Assembly: GCF_900156495.1 (NCBI RefSeq)
Contig: NZ_FTNT01000005.1
Location: 205,126-269,125, forward strand
Origin: Williamsia sterculiae
GTDB lineage: Bacteria > Actinomycetota > Actinomycetes > Mycobacteriales > Mycobacteriaceae
Reading direction: 5' to 3'
DNA: 64,000 nucleotides
Position numbers and translations under genes: made by a program. The notes under the pieces were generated by a model. The model searched no databases. It was not told the origin of the DNA and saw only the letters and a list, made by a program, of their open reading frames with translations. Below are positions 34,375-42,226 of the stretch, piece by piece; positions within the stretch are counted from its first letter, which is position 1; every line of letters begins with the position of its first letter.

Positions 34375-35130
34375 ATGGACTGGGCGCTGCGGTCGTGTGG
34401 TTGGCACGGACATGAGACGTACAACCCGGACGAGGACGATCTACGGCAGCGGCTGCGGGTGGAGACGGTCGCGGGGGAAGCATGGCGTTGTCTTCGGTGT
34501 GACGACTTCGTTCCCGGTCCCCCGCGCCGGTCCGGGCCCACCGCCGACGCCCCCGAGGTCCCCCGCGGACGGATGCTGCGTGACCGGGTGATCATGCGGA
34601 TCCTGGCCGTGGAACGACTGTTCCGTGCGGTGTTCCTGGCCCTGGCGTCCGTCGCGGTGTTTCGGTTCAGCGGCGACCGGAGCAAGGTGCACGACGCCTT
34701 CGACAACGAACTGCCCTTGCTGCGCCCGCTGGCCTCGCAGATCGGCTGGAACATCGACGATTCGAAGTTGGTCCGTCTGATGGAGCGGTCGTTCACCCTG
34801 TCGCACACGGCGTTGATCTGGATCGGCGTGGCGATCGCCGCGCTCGCGGTGTCCCAGGTGGTCGAAGCGGTGGGTTTGTGGTCGATGCAACGGTGGGGTG
34901 AGTACTTCGCGGTGGTGGTCACCAGCTTGTTCCTGCCGCTGGAGGTGTACGAACTCAGCGAGAAGGTGACCGCGCTGAAGGTGGTGCTGCTCGCAGTGAA
35001 CATCGCCGCTGTGGTGTGGCTGATCTGGAGCAAGCACTTGTTCGGCGTGCGCGGTGGTGGCGCGGCCTATCGGGCGGAACACCACGCAGAGAGTCGGCTG
35101 ACCGTGGAACGAGCCGCCGTCTCGTCCTGA
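34375..35130 (+). CDS. DUF2127-type membrane protein
   Basis: 251 residues. The N-terminal 45 residues are soluble with Cys/His pairs (SCGWHGHETY and WRCLRCDDF) that look like a small zinc site. The rest has about four membrane helices with the DUF2127 blocks AVERLFRAVFLALASV, VVEAVGLWSMQRWGEYFAVV and FLPLEVYELSEKVTALKVV. Function of DUF2127 is unknown. It starts 14 bases after the ABC exporter operon with its own -10 box. Confidence 0.78.
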   Translation: MDWALRSCGWHGHETYNPDEDDLRQRLRVETVAGEAWRCLRCDDFVPGPPRRSGPTADAPEVPRGRMLRDRVIMRILAVERLFRAVFLALASVAVFRFSGDRSKVHDAFDNELPLLRPLASQIGWNIDDSKLVRLMERSFTLSHTALIWIGVAIAALAVSQVVEAVGLWSMQRWGEYFAVVVTSLFLPLEVYELSEKVTALKVVLLAVNIAAVVWLIWSKHLFGVRGGGAAYRAEHHAESRLTVERAAVSS

Positions 35131-35143
35131 TCGTGCGCCGCTC

Positions 35144-36445
35144 TCAGCCGATGATGGCCCAACTGTGCGGAGGCAGAACCAGATCATCGTCACGGGGTAC
35201 GTCGTCGGAAGCGAGGGTGACCTCGGCAGCAGCGACACCGCATCCGTGCGGGTCGTCGCCGACGTTGAGGTAGAGGGTGATCTCGGTGTCGTCGCTGCGG
35301 CTGATCAACCGCATGGTGGTGTTGGTGACATCGACGGTCTCGGTCGTCGCTCGGTGCAGCCACGGGTGACGGCGGCGGAATCCGATGAGCTGCTGCAGCT
35401 CTCGGTAGGTGTCCCAGCCGTAAGGGGCCAACTCGTCGGGTGACGACGGGAATGCGGGCCGGACGGCGTCGTCGCCACCGAGCCGCTCGGTCTTCTCACC
35501 GCGGAAACGTTGCTCGTCCCCGTAGTAGACGCTCGGCAGGCCCGCCAGGCAGAAGAGCAGCGCGTAAGCGATGGCGACGTCGCGGTCGTCGGTGAGGACG
35601 GAAGCCAGCCGCGTCACGTCGTGGTTGCCGACGAAGGTCTGCGGTACGAATGCACGGGTGAACTCGTCGTGCCGGGAAATCGCCCACGACAGCTCGAAGA
35701 GGTTCTGATCGTTGAGCGAGCTCCACGTCGCCTTCCACAGCTCGTACTGGGTCACCGAGTCGACTCCCGATGCCTCCACGAAGGCGGCGTAGTCGCCGTG
35801 GATGACCTCGCCGAAGACGTAGGCGTCGGGGAATTCTCGGCGGACCGGTTCGAGCACCGAGCGCCAGAAGTGGTCGGGGACCAGATAGGCGGCATCGAGA
35901 CGCCAGCCGTCGGCCCCCCTGCCCAACCAGTGCATCATCACCGTCGACACGTGCCCGATCACCGCCGGGTTCTGATGGTTCAGCGCGATGAGATCGGTGT
36001 GCCCCTCGAAGGTGCGGAAGGCGGGACCGCCGGATCGCCCTTCTCGAGCCGGATCCTGTTCGACGAACCACCCGCGGGCATCGGGGTCGGTCTGTGCACG
36101 CGCGAACAACTCCGACTGGTCCGAGACGTGGTTGAACACCCCGTCGAGGATGATGTGCAGCCCGCGGTCGCGGCAGGCGCCGACCAGCTCGTCGAAGGCG
36201 GCGTCACCGCCGAGGCGGGGGTCGACGTGGAAATGATCGATGGTGTCGTAACCATGGGTCGCGGAGGTGAAGATCGGGCCGAGCAGTAGTCCGGAGACGC
36301 CCAGTTCGGCGGCGTAGTCAAGCCAACCGATCAGGGCCCGCAGGTCGCCGACGGCACCATCACGGTCACCGCGGATGTCCACTCCGGTGAACCCCAGCGG
36401 GTAGATTTGCCACCAGATCGCGTGGTCGATCCATTCCCGGCCCAT
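35144..36445 (-). CDS. Alpha-amylase family (GH13) glycosidase
   Basis: 433 residues from MGREWIDHAIWW; the longer open frame to 37570 is a shadow of the amidohydrolase. GH13 regions: DGVFNHV (region I), GWRLDAAYLV with the nucleophile Asp, VFGEVIHGD with the acid/base Glu, FVGNHDVTR with the third Asp. The short length and lack of a signal peptide indicate an intracellular alpha-glucosidase or maltodextrin enzyme; exact specificity is not readable. It stands alone, converging on the DUF2127 gene. Confidence 0.88.
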   Translation of the reverse strand: MGREWIDHAIWWQIYPLGFTGVDIRGDRDGAVGDLRALIGWLDYAAELGVSGLLLGPIFTSATHGYDTIDHFHVDPRLGGDAAFDELVGACRDRGLHIILDGVFNHVSDQSELFARAQTDPDARGWFVEQDPAREGRSGGPAFRTFEGHTDLIALNHQNPAVIGHVSTVMMHWLGRGADGWRLDAAYLVPDHFWRSVLEPVRREFPDAYVFGEVIHGDYAAFVEASGVDSVTQYELWKATWSSLNDQNLFELSWAISRHDEFTRAFVPQTFVGNHDVTRLASVLTDDRDVAIAYALLFCLAGLPSVYYGDEQRFRGEKTERLGGDDAVRPAFPSSPDELAPYGWDTYRELQQLIGFRRRHPWLHRATTETVDVTNTTMRLISRSDDTEITLYLNVGDDPHGCGVAAAEVTLASDDVPRDDDLVLPPHSWAIIG

Positions 36446-36566
36446 CAATCCATCCTGCCGTAGGCGGGTCCGTGGAGTCGAGTACCCCGCCGCCGACGTC
36501 GGAGCTGTGGCCACCGGACGCGTTACCGACTGTTGCCCGACGCATGGGGTTGCACCATAGACGATG

Positions 36567-37553
36567 TCAGAGCCGTGGCGGCAGCCCTCGTTCAGCTTCA
36601 TTGCGGAGCAACCGTCGCGCGTTGGCCGCGGTGACGTCCACCCAGCTCCGGCCGCTCGGGCCGGTGTGCGTCCGCATCTGGACGAGGTGATCGTCCACCA
36701 GCGGCGAAGGGGTCCAGCAGGAGTCGCTCCCGTACAGGATGTGACGTTCGCCGACGATCTCGACGAGATGGCGTAGCGCGCGTGGAAACGGGGTTCCGGC
36801 AGTGTCGAACCAGAGCCGCCCCATCGCGTCTCTCCAGTCGTCTCCGGTTGGTCCGGGTGCAGCGAAACCGTCGAGGAACAACGAAATTCGGTCATGCAAT
36901 GCGGGCAGCACCGCGCCTGAATGGGGAACGATGACACGCAGGCCGGGATGTCGGGTGAGCACCCCGGACAGGACCAGATCGGCGACTGATCTCGTGCTGT
37001 CGAACATGAACTCCAGCATGGGACGTGGCCGACCCAGTCCCGTCTGATCCGCGGCCGGGGGTGATGTGGGATGTATGAGAACCAGGGCATCACGTGCCTC
37101 GATTGCCGCCCACAATGGTTCAAGGGCCTGGTCGCCGAGGTACTGACCATGCGCGTTGGACTCCACGATGACGCCGAGTGCACCGGAAAGACCCAGGGCA
37201 CGGTCGGCCTCCGAGACCGCTGCGTCGACGTCGGGCAGAGGAATGGAGGCCAGGAAGCCGAGGCGCTGAGGATGCGACCGACAATGGTGAGAGGCGATGT
37301 CGTTGACCAGCCGGGCCAGGTCCGCGGCGGCATCGTCGTCACCGAAGTGCACACCGGGCGACGAGATGGACAGTAGCGCGAAACCGACGTCGCGTCTGTC
37401 CATGTCGGCGACGTGCGTGTCCAGTGACCAATCCGGCCATCCCGGCATACCGTCGGGCCGGCTGATGCCTGCGCCGGTCGCGGCGGCCACGTACTCGTCG
37501 GTGAGAAAATGCGCATGGACGTCGACGAGCTGATGGTCGGCGTCAGGCGACAC
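36567..37553 (-). CDS. Amidohydrolase 2 family (ACMSD-like) metal hydrolase/decarboxylase
   Basis: 328 residues, GTG start. TIM-barrel metal ligands: VDVHAHF (HxH), LIHPTSPP, IVPHSGAVLP and YGSDSCWTP. The family includes alpha-amino-beta-carboxymuconate semialdehyde decarboxylase and 5-carboxyvanillate or resorcylate decarboxylases as well as hydrolases. Its first 11 bases overlap the end of the next upstream amidohydrolase gene, so the two are co-translated. Substrate unknown; an aromatic or lactone intermediate is a guess. Confidence 0.85.
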   Translation of the reverse strand: MSPDADHQLVDVHAHFLTDEYVAAATGAGISRPDGMPGWPDWSLDTHVADMDRRDVGFALLSISSPGVHFGDDDAAADLARLVNDIASHHCRSHPQRLGFLASIPLPDVDAAVSEADRALGLSGALGVIVESNAHGQYLGDQALEPLWAAIEARDALVLIHPTSPPAADQTGLGRPRPMLEFMFDSTRSVADLVLSGVLTRHPGLRVIVPHSGAVLPALHDRISLFLDGFAAPGPTGDDWRDAMGRLWFDTAGTPFPRALRHLVEIVGERHILYGSDSCWTPSPLVDDHLVQMRTHTGPSGRSWVDVTAANARRLLRNEAERGLPPRL

Positions 37554-38613
37554 GTTCGCCTGCGATCCATACGCCGACGATGTGCCTCGTCATGGTGATG
37601 TCTGCACTCGGATCACCGTCGATGAGGACCAGGTCGGCCCGTCGTCCGGCCTTGATCTCGCCTCGGTCTTCGAGCCCGAAGTGGCGGGCAGGCAGGGCGG
37701 TGGCCGAGGCGATTGCGTCGAGCGGTGTCCACTCCGCGTCGGTCAGCAGTTCCAGTTCGTGGTGCAGTGATGTGCCGAGTGGTATCGCGAAGGGTACGCC
37801 TGACGACTCCACCGCGTCGGTGCCGGCGAGGATGGGGACACCTGCCTCTCGCAGCGCACGTACCGATGCACGAGAGCGGTCGTAACCCGCAGCATCGTCA
37901 CTCAGGATCTCCGACACACCGAGGGTGGGGATGGCAACCCGTCCGGTGTCGGCCAGACACCGGGTGATCGTCGGGTCGACAGCCTGGTCGCGTGGCACGT
38001 GGGTGACGACGTCCGCACCACATTCGACCGCCAGTCGGAACGCCCCGATATTGGCGGCGTGGGCAACCACCCGCCGACCTGCTCGATGTGCGGCAGTGAC
38101 GACCGCGGCGGCGACCGCGGGTGATGGGCCGCCACCTCCGGGCGCTTCCAGGACCACCTTGATGAAATCGGAGCCGTCGTCGAGGCGTCGCGTCACCTGC
38201 TCGGGTACCTGGTCGACGTCGGTGACGATGGCGTGGTCGGCCGTCACGAAATGCGAGTGCGGGCCATCCGGACCAATGAAAGGTACACCTGCACTGATGA
38301 TTTGCGTGGTTCGAGGGCGGCCGCGAAGCGAGTTGGTGAACTCGGGCGGCCAGGAGGCCATGTCGAACGCGGTGGTGACACCGTGCGTGGCGAGTCTGTG
38401 CAAATCCTCCGGACGGCTGAGATGTAGGTGCGCGTCGATGAGGCCGGGAAGTAACGTGCCTCCAGCAGCATCGATGGTCTCCGTGGCCGTCGTCGACGAG
38501 CTGTCGTCATCGTGTCCGTCGCCGACGCGGTCGATGAGCCCGTGAGCAACCGTCAACGTGCTCGGTCGGGTGAGCTTGTTGTTGATGAAGAGTCGGGCAT
38601 TGACTATGCGCAA
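37543..38613 (-). CDS. Imidazolonepropionase-like amidohydrolase
   Basis: 356 residues. Amidohydrolase-1 layout: LLPGLIDAHLHLSRPEDLHR, carboxylated-lysine candidate in DFIKVVLEAPGG, metal His in VVAHAANIGAFR and VVTHVPRD, and the Asp in ILAGTDAVESSG. The C-terminal ATALPARHFGL and IKAGRRADLVLIDGDP are typical of prolidase/imidazolonepropionase-like enzymes. Cytosolic; substrate unknown. 17 bp downstream of an aldo/keto reductase and overlapping the ACMSD-like gene, it forms a three-gene catabolic cassette. Confidence 0.86.
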   Translation of the reverse strand: MRIVNARLFINNKLTRPSTLTVAHGLIDRVGDGHDDDSSSTTATETIDAAGGTLLPGLIDAHLHLSRPEDLHRLATHGVTTAFDMASWPPEFTNSLRGRPRTTQIISAGVPFIGPDGPHSHFVTADHAIVTDVDQVPEQVTRRLDDGSDFIKVVLEAPGGGGPSPAVAAAVVTAAHRAGRRVVAHAANIGAFRLAVECGADVVTHVPRDQAVDPTITRCLADTGRVAIPTLGVSEILSDDAAGYDRSRASVRALREAGVPILAGTDAVESSGVPFAIPLGTSLHHELELLTDAEWTPLDAIASATALPARHFGLEDRGEIKAGRRADLVLIDGDPSADITMTRHIVGVWIAGERVA

Positions 38614-38630
38614 GGTGATCGACCGCTCTG

Positions 38631-39548
38631 TCAGACGGGGAGTGTGGACGTGGTGAAGGTGACGCTGTTCAGTTCGGCCATCAGTTCGGAGTCGAGCACG
38701 ATCGCTCCGACGTCCACGTTCTCTCGTAGATGCTTAGGGTCGGCGGTGCCGGGGATCAGCAACGTGTTGGGCGAGTTCGCCAGTTGCCACGCCAACCCGA
38801 TCTGCTGTGGCGTTCGACCCAGTCGCTCGGCCACGGTCCGCACGGTGGGATCGTCCATCACTCTGGGAAGGTTCGCATAACCGCCCCCTCCGAGCGGGAA
38901 GTATGGCGTCCACGCGATCTGATGCCGTTCGCAGAGGTCCAACAGGGGTTGGGAGCTGCGCTCCAGCACATTGTAGATGTTCTGAACGCCTGCTATGTCG
39001 GCCGACAGCGAGCTCGTCAACTGCGCACAGGTGACGTGACTGAGTCCGATGGCGCGGATGTGTCCGGTGTCGCGGAGTCGAACGAGTTCGCTCAATTGGT
39101 CATCGAGGTCGACGATCTGATCGGAGGCGGCGATGACACCGGGGGCGTAGTCCATCCGGCGCAGGTAGACCAGGTCGAGGTGATCGACGCCGAGGCTGGT
39201 CAGGTTGGCCTCTACCGCTTCACGCAGTTGCCGTGGGTGTTGCGCAGCCTCGGGCGCCGGTGATGATGTCGGGGGCCGTGCACCCACCTTCGTAGCGATG
39301 AACACTGGCGACTGCTGCGTGACGAATGCGTCTCGCAACAGCGAGTTGGCGAGACCGTCGCCGTAGAACTGAGCGGTGTCGAAGTGTCGGACGCCGAGGT
39401 CGAAGGCGTGCCTCAGCAACGCCACTGCGCTCTGCCGCTCGTGCTCGGACCTCACGTGACGTGCCAATCGGCCGAGCCCATAACCGATCCTGGGAAGCGC
39501 TCGGTCATCAAGGGTGAACCGGCTGAAGGGCGATGAGCGGTACGCCAT
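38631..39548 (-). CDS. Aldo/keto reductase
   Basis: 305 residues from MAYRSSPFSRF; AGGAG is 8 bases upstream, which favours this ATG over two start codons 6 and 9 bases earlier. AKR marks: HFDTAQFYGDG with the catalytic Tyr, IATKVGARP (Lys), DLVYLRRMDYAPG, IGLSHVTCAQL and TLLIPGTADPKHL. Similar proteins act on L-fucose, D-threo-aldose or pyridoxal. First gene of the cassette with two amidohydrolases: oxidation of an aldose to a lactone followed by lactone hydrolysis would fit (inference). Confidence 0.88.
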   Translation of the reverse strand: MAYRSSPFSRFTLDDRALPRIGYGLGRLARHVRSEHERQSAVALLRHAFDLGVRHFDTAQFYGDGLANSLLRDAFVTQQSPVFIATKVGARPPTSSPAPEAAQHPRQLREAVEANLTSLGVDHLDLVYLRRMDYAPGVIAASDQIVDLDDQLSELVRLRDTGHIRAIGLSHVTCAQLTSSLSADIAGVQNIYNVLERSSQPLLDLCERHQIAWTPYFPLGGGGYANLPRVMDDPTVRTVAERLGRTPQQIGLAWQLANSPNTLLIPGTADPKHLRENVDVGAIVLDSELMAELNSVTFTTSTLPV

Positions 39549-39599
39549 GACCATCACTCCTACTCGTCGCTCTCGTTGTGCCGATCGCTTGACCGCCGG

Positions 39600-40934
39600 T
39601 CAGCGGTGGAACGGGTCGGCCGGTGGGAAACGCAGCGTGCGCAACGGGGTTCCCACCTTCCAGAACAGCAGTCCGACGAGTCCACGGGGGTAGAACTGGG
39701 TTCTGGTGGACAGCCAGGTGCCGTGCGACTCGGAAGTTGCTGAGACCAGACGGTATTCGATGAACGCCGTCCCCGGTGCGACGCGGTCGGAACGCAACCG
39801 TAGGCGATGCGGCGGATCGGATTCCACCACCTCCCAGCTGCCCGGCTCGTGGAGTAGTCGGGCCCACACCGTGTCCGGGTCGTCGGCGAGTTGCTCGGTG
39901 CGCATCCGCTCGAAGGTGGTCTCACCCGCCCACTCGGGATCGGTCGGCAACGGTTCGTAGGCGGGTACGTCGGCCGACGCATTCGACCAGTCGTCGGTGT
40001 CGTCGCCGTCGCGCACCCGCTGCAGCGTCTGCGCCAACGCATCCCGGTATGACGTCAACCCCCCGTCGGGACGGTCGATGATGGTGTCGATGTCGCGATC
40101 GCGGCACACCGCATCGCATTCCAGCGACTCGATCAACGGTCCGGCGATACCGCCGCGAATGGGGGTCACGGTCCGCACCCACCGGCTCGCGACGGTGGGT
40201 GTCAGCCACGGCAGAACGATCATCCGGCGCCGGGGGAGTCCGGCCACCTCGGCGTACGTGTGCATCATGTCGCCGTATTCGAGAACGTCGGGGCCGCCGA
40301 TATCCCACGTCCGGTTCTCGGATACCGGTGCGGTGGCCGCCTCGACCAGGTAATGCAGAGCGTCGGCGACCGCGATCGGCTGAATCTCGTTGTGCACCCA
40401 TCGTGGAGTGGTCATCACCGGGAGCCGTTCGGTGAGATGGCGGATCAGTTCGAATGAGGCCGAACCGGATCCGATGAGCACCCCGGCCTGCAGCGCGATC
40501 GTCTCGACCCCGGATCCGAGCAGGATGTCGCCGACCTCGGCCCGCGACGCCAGGTGTTCGGACAGGTCGGCGCCCTCGGGGTGCAATCCGCCGAGGTACA
40601 CCAGGCGGGACACCCCGGCCTCACGCGCGGCGGTGGCGACGTTGTGGGCGGATTGCCTCTCCTCCTCGGCGAAGTCGGCGGCACCGCTCATCGAGTGCAC
40701 CAGGTGATACACGACGTCGACGTCGGCGAAAGCGGCACGCAGCGAGTCGCGATCACTCAGATCGCCCTTCGCCACCTCGGCGCGGTCATCGGCGAGCCAG
40801 GGTGCCTCGTCCAGCTTCGACGGGGTGCGGGCCAGGGCTCGCACCCGGTGCCCGCGGGCCAGCAGTCGCGGGGCGAGTCGGCCGCCGACGTATCCGGTGG
40901 CACCGGTGACCAGACAGCGGCGAGAAGTCGTCAT
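39600..40934 (-). CDS. SDR-family NAD(P)-binding protein with C-terminal DUF2867
   Basis: 444 residues. N-terminal extended-SDR/NmrA-type Rossmann domain (CLVTGATGYVGGRLAPRLL, VYHLVHSM, LVYLGGLHPEG) and C-terminal DUF2867, a START-like lipid-binding fold (about 320-444, GTWLSTRTQFYPRGLVGLLF). Proteins of this build are common in actinobacteria; function is unclear, possibly polyketide- or lipid-related or redox sensing. 51 bp upstream of the aldo/keto reductase on the same strand; possibly in the same transcript. Confidence 0.85.
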   Translation of the reverse strand: MTTSRRCLVTGATGYVGGRLAPRLLARGHRVRALARTPSKLDEAPWLADDRAEVAKGDLSDRDSLRAAFADVDVVYHLVHSMSGAADFAEEERQSAHNVATAAREAGVSRLVYLGGLHPEGADLSEHLASRAEVGDILLGSGVETIALQAGVLIGSGSASFELIRHLTERLPVMTTPRWVHNEIQPIAVADALHYLVEAATAPVSENRTWDIGGPDVLEYGDMMHTYAEVAGLPRRRMIVLPWLTPTVASRWVRTVTPIRGGIAGPLIESLECDAVCRDRDIDTIIDRPDGGLTSYRDALAQTLQRVRDGDDTDDWSNASADVPAYEPLPTDPEWAGETTFERMRTEQLADDPDTVWARLLHEPGSWEVVESDPPHRLRLRSDRVAPGTAFIEYRLVSATSESHGTWLSTRTQFYPRGLVGLLFWKVGTPLRTLRFPPADPFHR

Positions 40935-40964
40935 CGGTTCAGCCTACGCACGCGGGCGGGCGGC

Positions 40965-41783
40965 TCAGCGCGCCCAGAGCCACGCGGCCAGCCCGAAACC
41001 CGCCAATGCCACCCCGATCCGCAACGGACGTTCGGGAAGGTGGGCGACCACGGGAGGGCCGGTGCGACCGCCGAGCAGGCATCCGACCGCCATCGCGGCC
41101 GCGGCGGGCCAGTCGACAGGTCCGGTCAGGGCGAACCAGACCGCGGCCACCAGATTGGCCACCCCCAGCATCAACGACTTCAGAATCGAGGCCCGCCAGA
41201 GGGGTTCGGCGGTGCACATCAGCGTCGCGGCCAGGAACACCACACCGGCGCCGGCGCCGAAATACCCGCCGTAGACCGCGATCAGCAGCAACGCGATCGC
41301 ATAGATCCCGGGGAACTCCCGGCCACCGGCCAACCGACGCAGGGTCGGTTGGGCCAGCAGGGCCAGACACGCCAGCACGATGAGGGCGGGAACCGCGGCG
41401 GCGAAGCTGTCCGGAGAGGTGTTGAGCAGCAGTGCCGCGCCGATGGCACCACCGACCGCGGACAGCAGCACCCACCACCAGAGACGCCGACCATGGTGCA
41501 GCACCGACTTGCCCGCACCCGCGGTGCTGCCGATGCCGACCGCCACCAGCGACACCGTGTTGGTGACGTTCGCCGCGACCGGTGGCAGCCCGACGGCGAG
41601 CAGAGCCGGATAGGAGACGAGTGAGGCCAGTCCGGTGACGTAACCGATCAACCCGGCGAAGTACCCGGCGACGACCAGCAGGACGGCCTCGACGACGGTG
41701 TGCAGCGGAGGTTCAGCCCTCGTCGACGACGTGGACCGCCGCCTCCTCGGCGCTCGCCGCTCCACCGTCGATACCGGCGTCAT
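40965..41783 (-). CDS. TauE/SafE family sulfite/anion exporter
   Basis: 272 residues at the longest; the first 27 residues are Arg/Ser-rich and overlap the DUF5709 gene by 71 bases, and no normal start codon exists between there and the first membrane helix except a GTG at 41765. About eight membrane segments in two repeats: YFAGLIGYVTGLASLVSYPA and GGYFGAGAGVVFLAATLMC, the paired TauE motifs. The family moves sulfite, sulfoacetate or related organosulfur anions. Stop is 30 bp from the SDR gene. Confidence 0.82.
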   Translation of the reverse strand: MTPVSTVERRAPRRRRSTSSTRAEPPLHTVVEAVLLVVAGYFAGLIGYVTGLASLVSYPALLAVGLPPVAANVTNTVSLVAVGIGSTAGAGKSVLHHGRRLWWWVLLSAVGGAIGAALLLNTSPDSFAAAVPALIVLACLALLAQPTLRRLAGGREFPGIYAIALLLIAVYGGYFGAGAGVVFLAATLMCTAEPLWRASILKSLMLGVANLVAAVWFALTGPVDWPAAAAMAVGCLLGGRTGPPVVAHLPERPLRIGVALAGFGLAAWLWAR

Positions 41784-42204
41784 CGGCGAGTTGTTCGTGC
41801 TCGAGGTGTCGCTGCCCCTCCTCGGGGTCGATCAACCGTCCAGCCCGGGTGCCACCGACCTCGTCGTTCTCGGGGAATTCGGGATCGCTGTCGGCCTCGT
41901 CGGACCGCCAGTCCTCGCCGGACGAACCGGGCTCGTCGTCCAGGTCGAAGGAGACCTGCGCCGCGGGGTCCGGTTCCTCCTCGGCCAGGTACTGGTCGAT
42001 GGTCTCGCCCTGGCGTTGCTCCTCGGCGGTCAATCCGTACTGCGAGGTCGCGCTGGGCGCGCGGTCCGGCGGTGTATACCCCTCGTCGAGGAAGTCGTCG
42101 ACACCGCGATCGATCAGGGTGTCCTCTTCGGTGAGCTGATCGTCCTGGTCGAGCGAGTACTCGCCGTCGGAACCCTCGGGTGTGCTCTCGATGTCGTCTT
42201 TCAT
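41713..42204 (-). CDS. DUF5709 acidic protein
   Basis: 163 residues from MKDDIESTPEGSDGEYS. Very acidic and largely disordered, with the DUF5709 core LTEEDTLIDRGVDDFLDEGY followed by TPPDRAP and SQYGLTAEEQRQGETID. Function unknown; family restricted to actinobacteria. It overlaps the TauE frame at its 3' end and lies 22 bp after the gamma-glutamyltransferase stop. Confidence 0.8.
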   Translation of the reverse strand: MKDDIESTPEGSDGEYSLDQDDQLTEEDTLIDRGVDDFLDEGYTPPDRAPSATSQYGLTAEEQRQGETIDQYLAEEEPDPAAQVSFDLDDEPGSSGEDWRSDEADSDPEFPENDEVGGTRAGRLIDPEEGQRHLEHEQLADDAGIDGGAASAEEAAVHVVDEG

Positions 42205-42226
42205 GTCCTCAAAGGTGCCACGTCCA

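Noticed and set aside
35144..37570. 808-codon minus-strand frame suggesting a fusion protein
   Set aside because: The upstream half is out-of-frame shadow of the ACMSD-like gene, with low-complexity Ser/Arg translation; GH13 starts at 36445.
39590..39602. TGACCG-C-CGGTCA inverted repeat between the SDR and aldo/keto reductase genes
   Set aside because: Short, overlaps the SDR stop codon and has neither terminator tail nor promoter context; support too weak to annotate.
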